Positions 24,935-33,684 of a stretch of DNA of 64,000 nt are shown here, piece by piece (the stretch's first letter is position 1; the number at the start of each line of letters is the position of its first letter). A program made the position numbers and the translations under genes. The notes below the pieces were generated by a model. It had not been told where the DNA came from. It searched no databases and saw only the letters and a program-made list of their open reading frames with translations. The DNA is from Ailanthus altissimus (Eukaryota; Streptophyta; Magnoliopsida; Sapindales; Simaroubaceae), in assembly GCA_946807835.1 (NCBI GenBank), contig OX327699.1, positions 20,200,014 to 20,264,013 on the forward strand. The letters are read 5' to 3'.

Positions 24935-24947
24935 TTCTCCCCTCCTT
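24935..24947 (-). other. Polypurine tract of the gypsy element
   Basis: AAGGAGGGGAGAA on the minus strand directly precedes the 3' LTR; it primes plus-strand DNA synthesis during reverse transcription. Confidence 0.9.
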
Positions 24948-24979
24948 ATAAGAATTTCGTCCTCGAAATTCATAACTTA

Positions 24980-25020
24980 AGCACATAGATGAGGATACTT
25001 AGATCTCATTTCTTCTTCTC
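24980..25020 (-). pseudogene. Probable last remnant of the gypsy pol (chromodomain end)
   Basis: One minus-strand frame reads EEEMRSKYPHL shortly before the polypurine tract. This resembles the C-terminal end of Del/Tekay chromovirus integrase-chromodomain proteins, which typically end in a W-E-x-E-x-x-M-R-x-x-Y-P-x-L-F pattern. Stop codons lie just upstream. If correct, it shows that the element derives from a chromovirus whose pol was replaced by the two captured genes. Confidence 0.55.
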
Positions 25021-25047
25021 ATTCTCAATTTTCCTTTTCAACTGTAT

Positions 25048-25740
25048 AGTTTATTCATAAAACATTTACAAAGCAATCTTCCTTGTATATAGGATTTGCT
25101 CATTGTGGTCCAAAATCCTAATAAATACTCATTCATATGTTAGATTATCTCTAAGTTGGCTCATAGCTGAGTATACGAGAGGAGTACGAAACATATATCC
25201 ATAAAATAAACATATGACACATATTATGGACTTATAAAATTATACACACATATTTTTATTCTTTTTTTCCCATTCGTTCAATATTTAATGGGTATCTATA
25301 CACTTCACCTTTCATTCATTAAAGAATAACATAGATGTAGAATACCCATACTAATCTCTTACATAAAATTCTTAACTCCTTTAAAAATTTTAATCCCTTC
25401 AACATATACTCATACGTCATAATATCATTCACTACCTTGATATCATTCAAAAAAAAAAAATGTAGTATTTCTACGCAACTAAGTTGTCATTCAAATCAGA
25501 ATATTGAAAGCATTATCTTAAACGATCAAAAATCAACTTCAATAAAAAGACCTTTAGTTCAACTGATTCTTAAACTATAGATCTTAACATTATATCTCTT
25601 ACTTTAACTCTTAAAAAAAATAGTCCACCTTATTGGACATCATTTTCTCATTGAGATTGACATGTCTGCTTTTTCTAATATGCTCGATTTCAAATAGAAA
25701 AGATTCTACTAGCACAATTACTGCGATGGCAAATATGATT
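25048..25740. other. Gypsy interior between pol remnant and gene 1 promoter
   Basis: AT-rich, with stop codons in all frames. No further pol motif is recognisable. It may be decayed retroviral sequence or captured upstream DNA of the 408-residue gene. Confidence 0.45.
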
Positions 25741-25752
25741 CTTTTAACTATT

Positions 25753-25777
25753 CCTTTAACGTCATCCACGTAAAAGG
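25753..25777. promoter_or_regulatory. Dyad with two ACGT cores (as-1/ocs-like) before gene 1
   Basis: CCTTTAACGT (25753-25762) and ACGTAAAAGG (25768-25777) form a near-perfect inverted repeat with two ACGT cores. ACGT pairs are bZIP (TGA-factor) sites. It lies about 40 bases upstream of the TATA box, similar in layout to as-1 in strong plant promoters. Function is inferred. Confidence 0.4.
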
Positions 25778-25815
25778 AAAGGACAAAACGATTATTGATT
25801 TTCTTTCATAAACCT

Positions 25816-25824
25816 CTATAAATA
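25816..25824 (+). promoter_or_regulatory. TATA box of the 408-residue gene
   Basis: CTATAAATAG lies about 70 bases before the ATG at 25887, leaving a leader of about 40 bases. The LOG gene has a similar CTCTATAAATA box, so the two genes may be separate transcription units. Confidence 0.65.
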
Positions 25825-25886
25825 GCCTAAACCTCATAATCACTTTTCTAGCAATAAATAAAACCAACCTTCTTACCATCTTCATA

Positions 25887-27113
25887 ATGAATCCCATTAT
25901 CATAACTCCTCCTGTTCCTTTTTCTCCACCACAATTTCCAGACCTAATCAAAACCAGAACACTTCATTCCCGTGCCAAAGAATTCATCAGACACTACGCC
26001 ATCTTAGCAGTCCAAGAACACGGCCTCACAGTTCTTGGTGGCCCTTTGTTCAACTTAGAATACCCTTTCTTTCACCTGCACTCTTTTTTCCCATTTTCCC
26101 AATGGTCCAAACCTGTCCTTTACTTGTTATGGTACCTGTTGGATCTGTATACAATCGCCATGGAATTCCCATTACTTAGAACCCTCCAAAAATTAGAAAA
26201 ATGTGATGAAGATCATCCAGCCCTGATTTTTCTCCAATGGTTTTACCCAAAGACATGGTGGATAACTAAATTTCAATATATGATTGCAAACAACACAAAT
26301 GCTGCAGTCCCCAGACAACATCTTTGGTCAGTCTTACTTCTCCAACGGAAGGGTATGATTATTTCAGATCACGAGATTCATTATTACCCCACTGTTAAGG
26401 ATTACTTCACATTTACCCTTTCACTAAAGGGATCAATTAAGCTCTGGCCTGAAGAAGTAATTCAGCAAAAGAGAGAACTTGAAAGAATTCTTGCTCAGGA
26501 AAATCAAATAATTCCTCCGTCTGTTTGGATCTCCCCAGAAGATGCTGCACCTTGGGAACAAGTTGAAGCTGACTTTACAGAAGACCTGAATTTTGCCAAT
26601 ATACTCAAATTCCAACAAAGACAAAAATATCATCTTTCACATCTCAGAAATACAGATTACTCTACTCATCATCACCATATCCCAAACATGACTTATTATG
26701 CCAGATACAGACAAGCAATGGATAACCTTCACCAATGGCCTCAGCTAACTGTCCCGACAGAACCTACCCAATCTCAGCCAGTTGTCCCGACAGAACCTAC
26801 TCAATCTCAGCCAGTTGTCCCGACAGAACCTATTCAATCTCAACCAGTTGTCCCGACAGAACTTGACCAACACCAACCCAATCTTGACTTATCCCTCTTT
26901 CAAGACTCCCAACCTTATCCAACCGACACCCAAATCCAAGAGGAAGCCAGCACACCCCTCATCCAGACCAGCTCACCTGGAGAAGATCAAGATATGGTAG
27001 ACCCACATTCCACTCCGCCAGAGCCCTCATTCAATGTATGGGAACAACAACTCCATAAGTTCCTCTCTCACGGATACGACACAGATGAAAGCGACCAAGG
27101 AGACTCATTTTGA
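25887..27113 (+). CDS. Unrecognised 408-residue protein inside the gypsy element
   Basis: An intact, intronless frame antisense to the retrotransposon that carries it. I do not recognise the family. Residues 1-250 look globular and rich in aromatic residues (SKPVLYLLWYLLDLYTIAM, FLQWFYPKTWWITKFQ). Residues 289-326 carry a tandem repeat of 11 residues (VPTEPTQSQPV), encoded by 33-bp repeats starting at 26751, 26784, 26817 and 26850. The C-terminus is Pro/Gln-rich and then acidic (YDTDESDQGDSF). There is no obvious signal peptide or clear transmembrane span. It has its own TATA box upstream and an AATAAA downstream. Some Tat/Ogre-type gypsy elements carry antisense ORFs, so it could be such an aORF, or a captured host gene. 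Confidence 0.75.
   Translation: MNPIIITPPVPFSPPQFPDLIKTRTLHSRAKEFIRHYAILAVQEHGLTVLGGPLFNLEYPFFHLHSFFPFSQWSKPVLYLLWYLLDLYTIAMEFPLLRTLQKLEKCDEDHPALIFLQWFYPKTWWITKFQYMIANNTNAAVPRQHLWSVLLLQRKGMIISDHEIHYYPTVKDYFTFTLSLKGSIKLWPEEVIQQKRELERILAQENQIIPPSVWISPEDAAPWEQVEADFTEDLNFANILKFQQRQKYHLSHLRNTDYSTHHHHIPNMTYYARYRQAMDNLHQWPQLTVPTEPTQSQPVVPTEPTQSQPVVPTEPIQSQPVVPTELDQHQPNLDLSLFQDSQPYPTDTQIQEEASTPLIQTSSPGEDQDMVDPHSTPPEPSFNVWEQQLHKFLSHGYDTDESDQGDSF
26751..26864 (+). repeat. 33-bp coding minisatellite in the 408-residue gene
   Basis: Three full copies and one partial copy with exactly 33-bp spacing preserve the reading frame. The copy number could vary between element copies. Confidence 0.9.
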
Positions 27114-27283
27114 CCTACATTGCTGTTTCTATTTTCACAGAAACTAGATCCGTGTTGCTCTATCACATCAAAGAGAGACTGATTACTGCTTTATCTTTAT
27201 GTCAAGTGTGCTTTATCTTTCTTCATATCTGCTTTTAATCTATCGGCCAAAAATTAATGTTAAGACCACAAAATCTTTGTAAT

Positions 27284-27289
27284 TAATAA
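27284..27289 (+). terminator. Poly(A) signal after the 408-residue gene
   Basis: AATAAA lies 171 bases after the stop codon, flanked by an imperfect inverted repeat (GGCCAAAAATTAA at 27244, TTAATTTGGCC near 27292). It is a plausible end for an independent transcript. Confidence 0.45.
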
Positions 27290-27640
27290 AGTTAATTTGG
27301 CCTCATGTCCAAAGTCCAATTGTTAGCTCAAAAAGTCTTCAAGTCATTGATGTATTGTCGACCATTAGTGCCAAAATGGCTAAGTCCCTAAATCCATGAA
27401 ATAGGCCTTTATTGACTTTTCTTAATTATTTTACCTAACTTATCACACTTCCGACACAATTTTTATCACACTTACATATCAACATATATTTATTCAAGAT
27501 TTTGCGGCCTATTGTCCCTTATAAAATGATAAAATAAAACTGATTCTTTTTTTTTTTTTTTTTTTTTTTGCCTCACAAGAATCGAGAAAAATATATACTT
27601 GAACATACTTACACATATGCTCCACAGCTATTATCAATTT
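27290..27640. other. Spacer between gene 1 and LOG, presumed LOG promoter
   Basis: No coding sequence. It includes a run of about 23 T residues near 27548-27570 that would be a poly(A) tract on the other strand, perhaps a scar of an old cDNA junction. It precedes the LOG TATA box. Confidence 0.4.
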
Positions 27641-27645
27641 GTTTC

Positions 27646-27655
27646 TCTATAAATA
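27646..27655 (+). promoter_or_regulatory. TATA box of LOG
   Basis: CTCTATAAATAC lies about 65 bases upstream of the LOG ATG, giving a leader of about 35-40 bases. A bare mRNA-derived retrocopy would not normally carry such a box at this spacing. Confidence 0.65.
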
Positions 27656-27715
27656 CATTATTATTGCATCCTTATACAAACTCAAAAATATTCAAAGATT
27701 AGGGTGAGCATAACA

Positions 27716-28369
27716 ATGGAGGAAACCTCAGCTCGTCGATTCACAAAAATTTGTGTCTTTTGTGGATCCAACCCTGGGAATACCGAAGAATTTACAAAAG
27801 TTGCAGAAAATCTCGGTAAGGTATTAGCTGAGCGAAATATACATCTAGTATATGGAGGAGGTAACCGTGGGTTAATGGGGTCTGTAGCAAAAGCAGCACA
27901 CAATAATGGTAGTCGCGTTTTGGGTATCATTCCAAAACCTCTAGCTATTGAAAATATTGTAGGAAAAACAGTTGGGGATGAGTTACAAGTCTCATCTATG
28001 CACGAACGAATGGCTCAAATGCTTGGGCATGCAGATGCTTTCATAGCTCTACCAGGAGGTTTCGGGACCTTGGAAGAAATTTTTCAAATTGTCTCATGGG
28101 CACAATTACAAATCCATCAAAAACCCATTGGTTTGTTAAATGTTAATGGTTTTTACGACGGGTTGATATCTTTTCTTGACTATGCAGCGGGAACACAATT
28201 CATCCCACTTATAGCACGACGGATTCTTATTTCTGCTCCAACTGTTGATCAACTGATTGATCAATTGCAGTCTTTTATTCCTCTGTCTAATCCAACATTG
28301 CATCAGTTAGATTGGTCTACTTATGACAGTCAGAAGAAGCGCAAAATAGACTTAAATCTCACTCCGTAG
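27716..28369 (+). CDS. LOG: LOG-type cytokinin riboside 5'-monophosphate phosphoribohydrolase
   Basis: LOG enzymes cleave ribose 5'-phosphate from cytokinin nucleotides and release the active free bases in one step. From the ATG at 27716 the protein is 217 residues, the normal plant length. Motifs in order are ICVFCGSNPG (12-21), LVYGGGNRGLMG (44-55), SMHERM (94-99) and the signature PGGFGTLEE (113-121), followed by WAQLQIHQKPIGLLNVNGFY (128-147). Arg98 and the signature glutamate are kept; the Lys usual after Arg98 is Met99. The C-terminus has KKRK and then DLNLTP. In my judgement it looks nearest to LOGL10-like members. Plant LOG genes normally have several introns; this has none. It is antisense to the host retrotransposon. 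Confidence 0.93.
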   Translation: MEETSARRFTKICVFCGSNPGNTEEFTKVAENLGKVLAERNIHLVYGGGNRGLMGSVAKAAHNNGSRVLGIIPKPLAIENIVGKTVGDELQVSSMHERMAQMLGHADAFIALPGGFGTLEEIFQIVSWAQLQIHQKPIGLLNVNGFYDGLISFLDYAAGTQFIPLIARRILISAPTVDQLIDQLQSFIPLSNPTLHQLDWSTYDSQKKRKIDLNLTP

Positions 28370-28423
28370 CCTCTACTGTATTTTTGTTGCTGTTATTGTT
28401 GTTGTGTTGTTGTTTTCCTTTTC

Positions 28424-28429
28424 AATAAA
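28424..28429 (+). terminator. Poly(A) signal of LOG
   Basis: AATAAA lies 55 bases after the stop codon, preceded by a TGTTGTTG-rich stretch like plant far-upstream elements. The LOG unit thus looks complete from TATA box to poly(A) signal. Confidence 0.6.
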
Positions 28430-28794
28430 AGTTGTTTCAATTGATGTCTTCAATACTCTACTTCTCTATATTTTGTCATTGAGAAAATTATCTCAATTTG
28501 CTCTATCACATGCAAATTATCATTATAAGATATTCAACATCACTCTTACTAAGCATATTAGTCATAACTTAAAAGAAAATCTAAATGGTAACATTAAGAT
28601 CCACAAGGTACCATTATCCACAACAACAACAATCTTAGCAGCTCTTGGATACTGTGTCATCTTCACAAAATCATACAAAATTTAAGGAATATGTCAAACT
28701 TTTACACAACAAAGCTACAAATACAATCCTAAGGATTTGGCATCTGCTCGGTTCCCTTGACTCGACACTTAAAAGTCTACAGAATCATATCTTA

Positions 28795-28806
28795 GCTCTG
28801 ATACCA
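28795..28806 (-). other. tRNA-iMet primer binding site of the gypsy element
   Basis: TGGTATCAGAGC on the minus strand, 8 bases from the end of the 5' LTR. This is the usual initiator tRNA-Met primer site of plant retrotransposons and fixes the element's orientation. Confidence 0.93.
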
Positions 28807-28814
28807 ATAAAAGC

Positions 28815-31562
28815 TGTCACGCCCCAGACCCAAAAGATCCGACACACGACATCACTTACATTCATTCACTGCATGTGCACTCATAAATAATATTACACAA
28901 AATTTTCAACTTTCATTTCAATTTCTTTCAGAATTATAGCAATTGAATTATGACTGGGACAATTATTAAACCGGAGATACGCAGAGTTTTCTCAGAGATT
29001 AACACTTTACTACGTCACCAGTAGCAACTTTGTTACCGGGAGCCCAGAATATATCCATTGCAAATTCTTACTTAAAATCATCCAATAACCACACTTTATA
29101 AAACTTAAACCAAATCCAATCCACACACAATGAAATAATACATAAGTATTTATTCAATAGGGACAAACCAAATATCTTATCCCACGTGTCCCCAAATGAA
29201 ACACACAACAACCTAGCAACTTAGGGAACCCAAGGAACAGCAGAAGCCTTGCCAAATCCGCTAAGCACACATGTACCTTATTTACCTGAAATCACCATAA
29301 ACTATAATGAGTATAAAACTCAATAAGCATACTAATTTTTCATATATCAAATACAAATACATATATGTACACAATGCATATGTATGATATGCTGTGATCA
29401 ATCAAAATCATAATCTTATCAAATCACATATCATGTAAGCGCTTACACATTCTTTCAAAACACATAATAGGAATACCATCACTCAACTACTACTTAGTAG
29501 GACTTACATATCACATATCACATAATGAGCCAAATGTCACTCGTAGGTGACATACCGTATGAGAGGAATAGTACAAGTGAGGTCTTTAAATCACACATAT
29601 ATAACGCTTATGCCCGAAGGTAAAAGCCAAACCCTCACCCTGATCATCGGTGAGTCCTCTCACATGTACCAATACGCCACCACACGAATGTGATGACTCA
29701 CACTTCCTTTAGGTACCAATAGGATCCTCCCTACATACGGAACACATAACATATACCAATCCCGAAGGAAAGGCCACACATAAAGGCTCCACAAATCAAA
29801 TAAAATGCCTACTAAGTTAACAGTGAGTTCAAGTACCCTCAAATCACAAAATATTTCTCATGGACATATTACACTTCAAAAGCTTTCTTTGTTAAACGCA
29901 TCTTATTTTGGAAAGCTCACTTTCAAAAACACATGTATGTCCATGCTCAATGTCAATGCTCACATTCATAAACATATATTCACATTTCATATCAAAATAT
30001 ACTTTGACATATCATAAACATATTCTTAACCCCATTTACAAAATCATACAAAACAATTATTATGTTTATTGTGATTCCAGTAGTAAGTCTAGTATACTTA
30101 CCTCTTAGCACTTACAGCTACAAGGCTTAAATCTTCTTAACCTATCAATGGAGATCAATCCTTTCATAAGCCTCACAATTCACACAAATACTTAAATAGC
30201 TTACAAAATTATACACAATGCATTTAACACATCAAATTGGTCTAAATACTTGATTTCTCAAAACTTGTCATTCTGACCACTTACACTTAACAAAATTTTC
30301 CAATACATCAAATGATGTCCAATTACTCCGAAATCAGAATATATCATTCTTGACTCATATATACTTCTTATAAATGAATATTATATCAAAATTCCTACAC
30401 AATCCATTCCATACACACCATCGAATCCAAACTACAAACCTGACAGGATCAAGATACTTACTGAACAGTATTCAATCTCCCAATTTTATAAAATCATATA
30501 CTAACTCAAAAATTATAAAACTACCATATAATTACTCTTGACACATATCTCAGTCCATGATAAATATTTGGCTTCCAAATAACTGCCAAAATTATTTTAA
30601 AACTATTTTATTTCATAACTTTAAAAATCTGTTAATCAAATACTACAATGAGCTGATACACTTTAGAAATTCATAACACTTCAACCACATTGATCCAAAT
30701 TCTCAATTCCGAGTATATCATATTAGACATATAAAATTATCATATTCCACAAATTCATAATTTTTAAAGATCATTCAGCAGGTCAAAAATTATTTTCCAC
30801 TGTATCATACTGTTTACACAGGAAATTTCCAGAATTCCAGGGTCATTTTGGTAAATTCACTACAAATTCAATTTCCGAGATTTTCAGTCGATTCAAAGTC
30901 TCAGATGATCCTAAACATGTCTAATTTAATATACTCAAAATTCAAAATCATAATCGAATCACAACAATTTATAAAATTCCTAGATCAAGAGGTTATCCAG
31001 CAGAAATTCCATAATTCATCATGATTTATCAAACTATCTTATAGATCATCATCAATTCTCACAACATCAAACGAAATACACATCAAATCCTTAATTATAC
31101 ATATTTCCAGAAATTAAAACTTAAAGAAATTAACTTAATTAACACCAATAAATTGATAATTAGTTGTGATATACCTCTAAAGATCCAAAATTCTCATTTT
31201 CTTCTTCTTTTTCTTCTTCTTCTTCTCTTTCTCTCTCCTTTATTTCTCTCTTCTCTCTCTAAAAATGGGTAGCTCGACCAAAATGAGAGAATTAGGGTTT
31301 TTAAAAGTGTATTTTTATACTAAGTGGTTAATTTTTAGTATTTACGAATTCACCCCCAAAACTTTCAAAGTATAACAATTTGGTCCCTAAAATAATTCCA
31401 AAGTCTTGCAAATAAACCCAATACTAATAGTATATCCTTAACCTATAAAAACACTACTAATAACAATATATAAATCAAGGATCACCCACATACAAATAAA
31501 ATACGTATATTTATATATATAAATATACATATTCTTACTGGTTATGGATACTGGTTACTACA
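28815..31562 (-). repeat. 5' LTR of the LOG-carrying gypsy element
   Basis: 2748-bp copy offset exactly 6629 bases from the other LTR. In the element's sense it begins TGTAGTAACC and ends GGCGTGACA, followed by 8 bases and the primer binding site. It should hold the promoter for the element's genomic RNA, which would be antisense to both internal genes. Confidence 0.95.
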
Positions 31563-31567
31563 CTAGG
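31563..31567. repeat. Right 5-bp target duplication of the gypsy element
   Basis: CTAGG, identical to 22181-22185. The copia LTR resumes immediately afterwards. Confidence 0.93.
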
Positions 31568-32131
31568 TGCTACAAACCAGCATAGATGAAGCTACTTTTT
31601 GAGAAATCCCCTCTTTTTTTTTAGAGAATTTGACTTCTTTGAGTAGATTTCTTTTACGCTTAAATACATAAACTCTTATTTCAATTAGAAATATGGTTTT
31701 TTAAGGATATGTTAAAACTTATATAAATCCTTATAATCCTTTAAAATTATCAAGTATTAGAGAAGAAACTCTAAGAGAAAGAATAAAAAGTTAGAGAACG
31801 CTTGAGTGTTAAGTGTATAAGAGAGTACCATAAGAGTGCTTGAGTATTGTGTATATAAAAAAGTATTGATAAATCTTTTGTGAGAGCTTTATTTTATTCT
31901 TTGGTTATCTCTTGTGAGAGATTTTTATAATTTGAATAAAAGAAGCTAAGATCCTATGATCCCTCATGGACATAGGCGTTTGTTGTTGAACCACGTAAAT
32001 TACTTATGCCTTGATTATGTGGTTGTTTATCTATTTGTGTGTGATCTATTTTATTCTTGGTTACTTATGAGTAAAGTCTTCTGCAAAATACTTAAAGGTT
32101 TTTTAGAGTGCACGCTAAAAATTCTAATAAG

Positions 32132-32144
32132 TGGTATTAGAACC
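32132..32144 (+). other. Primer binding site of the old copia element
   Basis: TGGTATTAGAACC is a mutated form of the TGGTATCAGAGC initiator tRNA-Met site, directly after the 5' LTR end at about 32129. Confidence 0.7.
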
Positions 32145-32334
32145 AAGGTCAATACTTAAGTGGTGTAGCAGAACATAAGTTGTCCAACCATAGCAACTTA
32201 CAAGTATGAAGTAGAAAAGTTCAATCGGTAGAATGATTTCAATATGTGAAATATGAAGGTTATGGCTCTATTGGTGAGTCAATGGTTAAATTAATCTCTT
32301 GAAGATAGTTAAACAACAACTAGCGAAGATAAAA

Positions 32335-33250
32335 AAAACTTATGACATCTGAATTTGAGGCAAATAGAGAAACCATCTAGAAGAAGGCTCGTAGTACCAT
32401 AATTCTGTCATTGAGTGATGGAGTTTTGAGAAAAGTGACTAAAGAGAAAACAATAATAGGTTTTTAGAAGAAACTTGACACCCTCTATATGATGAAATCC
32501 CTAACAAATTGTCTATATGTCAAGAAAAAGTTATACCAGTTGTTCATGACTAAAGGAACTTTAATTAAAGACCATATTAATGCTTTCAACAAGATAATCA
32601 TAGATCTTGAGACCACTGACATCAAGATTTAAGATGAAAATAAGATAATTATCTAATTATGTTCTTTGCCTCCAAGTTACGAGCACTTTGTGGATATACT
32701 TATGTATGACAGAGAGACTTTAATAATGAGTAATGTAAAAAACTTGTTGAACTCAAAAGAATGATGAAAAAGATCTAAGTTCGATAATGTAGAAAGTTTG
32801 ATTGTAAGAGGAAGAGACTAGCAAAACAACTAGTTGAAGGGTAAGTCCAAGAAGTGCTATCAATGCAAGAGATAAGGACACTTGATAAGGGATTGTTCAG
32901 AAAGAAAGGGAAAGATGGATTGAGAAGCTGCAATAGTCTGTGAGAAGGACTTTGAGATTGTAAAATCCTTGGTAACTTTTAAGGAGAAGTATACTAGTAA
33001 GTAGATATTTAATTCTAATTGCAGTTTTCATATATATTATGATGAATCCTTATTTACTAATTATATAGCCATTACGGGTAAAAGGTACTAATAAGTAATG
33101 ATATGGCTTGTAAAGTAATTAGGAATTAATAATATAAGAATAAGACTACATGAGTGAGAGGGTTACTTGGTGTATGATATGTTCCTGGAGCTAAAAAGAA
33201 CTTGATACCACTAAAAGTGCTAGATTAAATGGTGTATTTGTTCAAGGTAA
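32335..33250 (+). pseudogene. Ty1/copia gag and protease-region relic
   Basis: Copia gag is readable through stops and frameshifts, for example KKLDTLYMMKSLTNCLYVKKKLYQ and [19 protein letters not shown] in fragments of under 20 residues each. A broken zinc knuckle reads CYQCKR-stop-GHLIRDC (about 32855-32895), followed by a degraded protease start near 33010. Integrase, reverse transcriptase and RNase H are missing. It cannot be functional. Confidence 0.8.
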
Positions 33251-33684
33251 AAAAAGAAATACTGAAAGTAATGAAAGGATTTATAGTATTAATAAAGGGT
33301 AAGAAGCACAATGAAATATATGTGCTTGATAGGAATGTTATAGTTGGCTCAACATGAGTTGGTGAGGGAATGCAAACTATGAGGCAATACTGGAGAATTA
33401 CTCACCGAAGTGATATGAGGGGTTGAAATAGAATGTATGGTAAGGATACTGCTGGCGAGAATAAGTTTCCACCACCAAATGATTGTGGTCATGATGTCAA
33501 GAGGGACATGAGAGATCGCAATACGAATGCTACCCAAGGGAAGATGCAGTTGTATCTTTAGAGACCGAAGTCACGAGCCTAAGTTGAGTAAAGTTTGTGC
33601 AAAGACTTAATTGGAGTTAATGCTAAATAAATTGAGCGTTAAAGTGGATAAATCATAGAGCATGATTTTAATCAATGAGGAGTT
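33251..33684. other. Copia interior, unassigned
   Basis: This is sequence between the last recognisable copia coding remnant and the 3' LTR. No clear pol motif is seen; it is a heavily decayed or deleted pol region. Confidence 0.4.

Larger units (their letters stand above)
22186..31562 (-). mobile_element. Young non-autonomous gypsy (chromovirus-like) element carrying LOG
   Basis: A 9377-bp LTR retrotransposon in minus orientation. Its 5' LTR is 28815-31562 and its 3' LTR 22186-24933, each 2748 bp with TG...CA ends on the plus strand. The primer binding site, complementary to initiator tRNA-Met, reads TGGTATCAGAGC on the minus strand (28795-28806). The polypurine tract AAGGAGGGGAGAA adjoins the 3' LTR (24935-24947), preceded by the ATTTCGAGGACGAAAT signature of plant Del/Tekay-type elements. 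The 3881-bp interior lacks gag, protease, reverse transcriptase and integrase. It holds two intact genes on the plus strand (25887-27113 and 27716-28369). Movement would require enzymes from a related autonomous element. Confidence 0.95.

Noticed and set aside
27704..27715. GTG start giving a LOG four residues longer
   Set aside because: Plant nuclear genes start at ATG; the ATG at 27716 begins MEETSARRF and suits the family.
22186..31562. Plain segmental duplication of 2.7 kb around LOG
   Set aside because: TG/CA ends, 5-bp target duplication, primer binding site and polypurine tract show the copies are LTRs of one retrotransposon.
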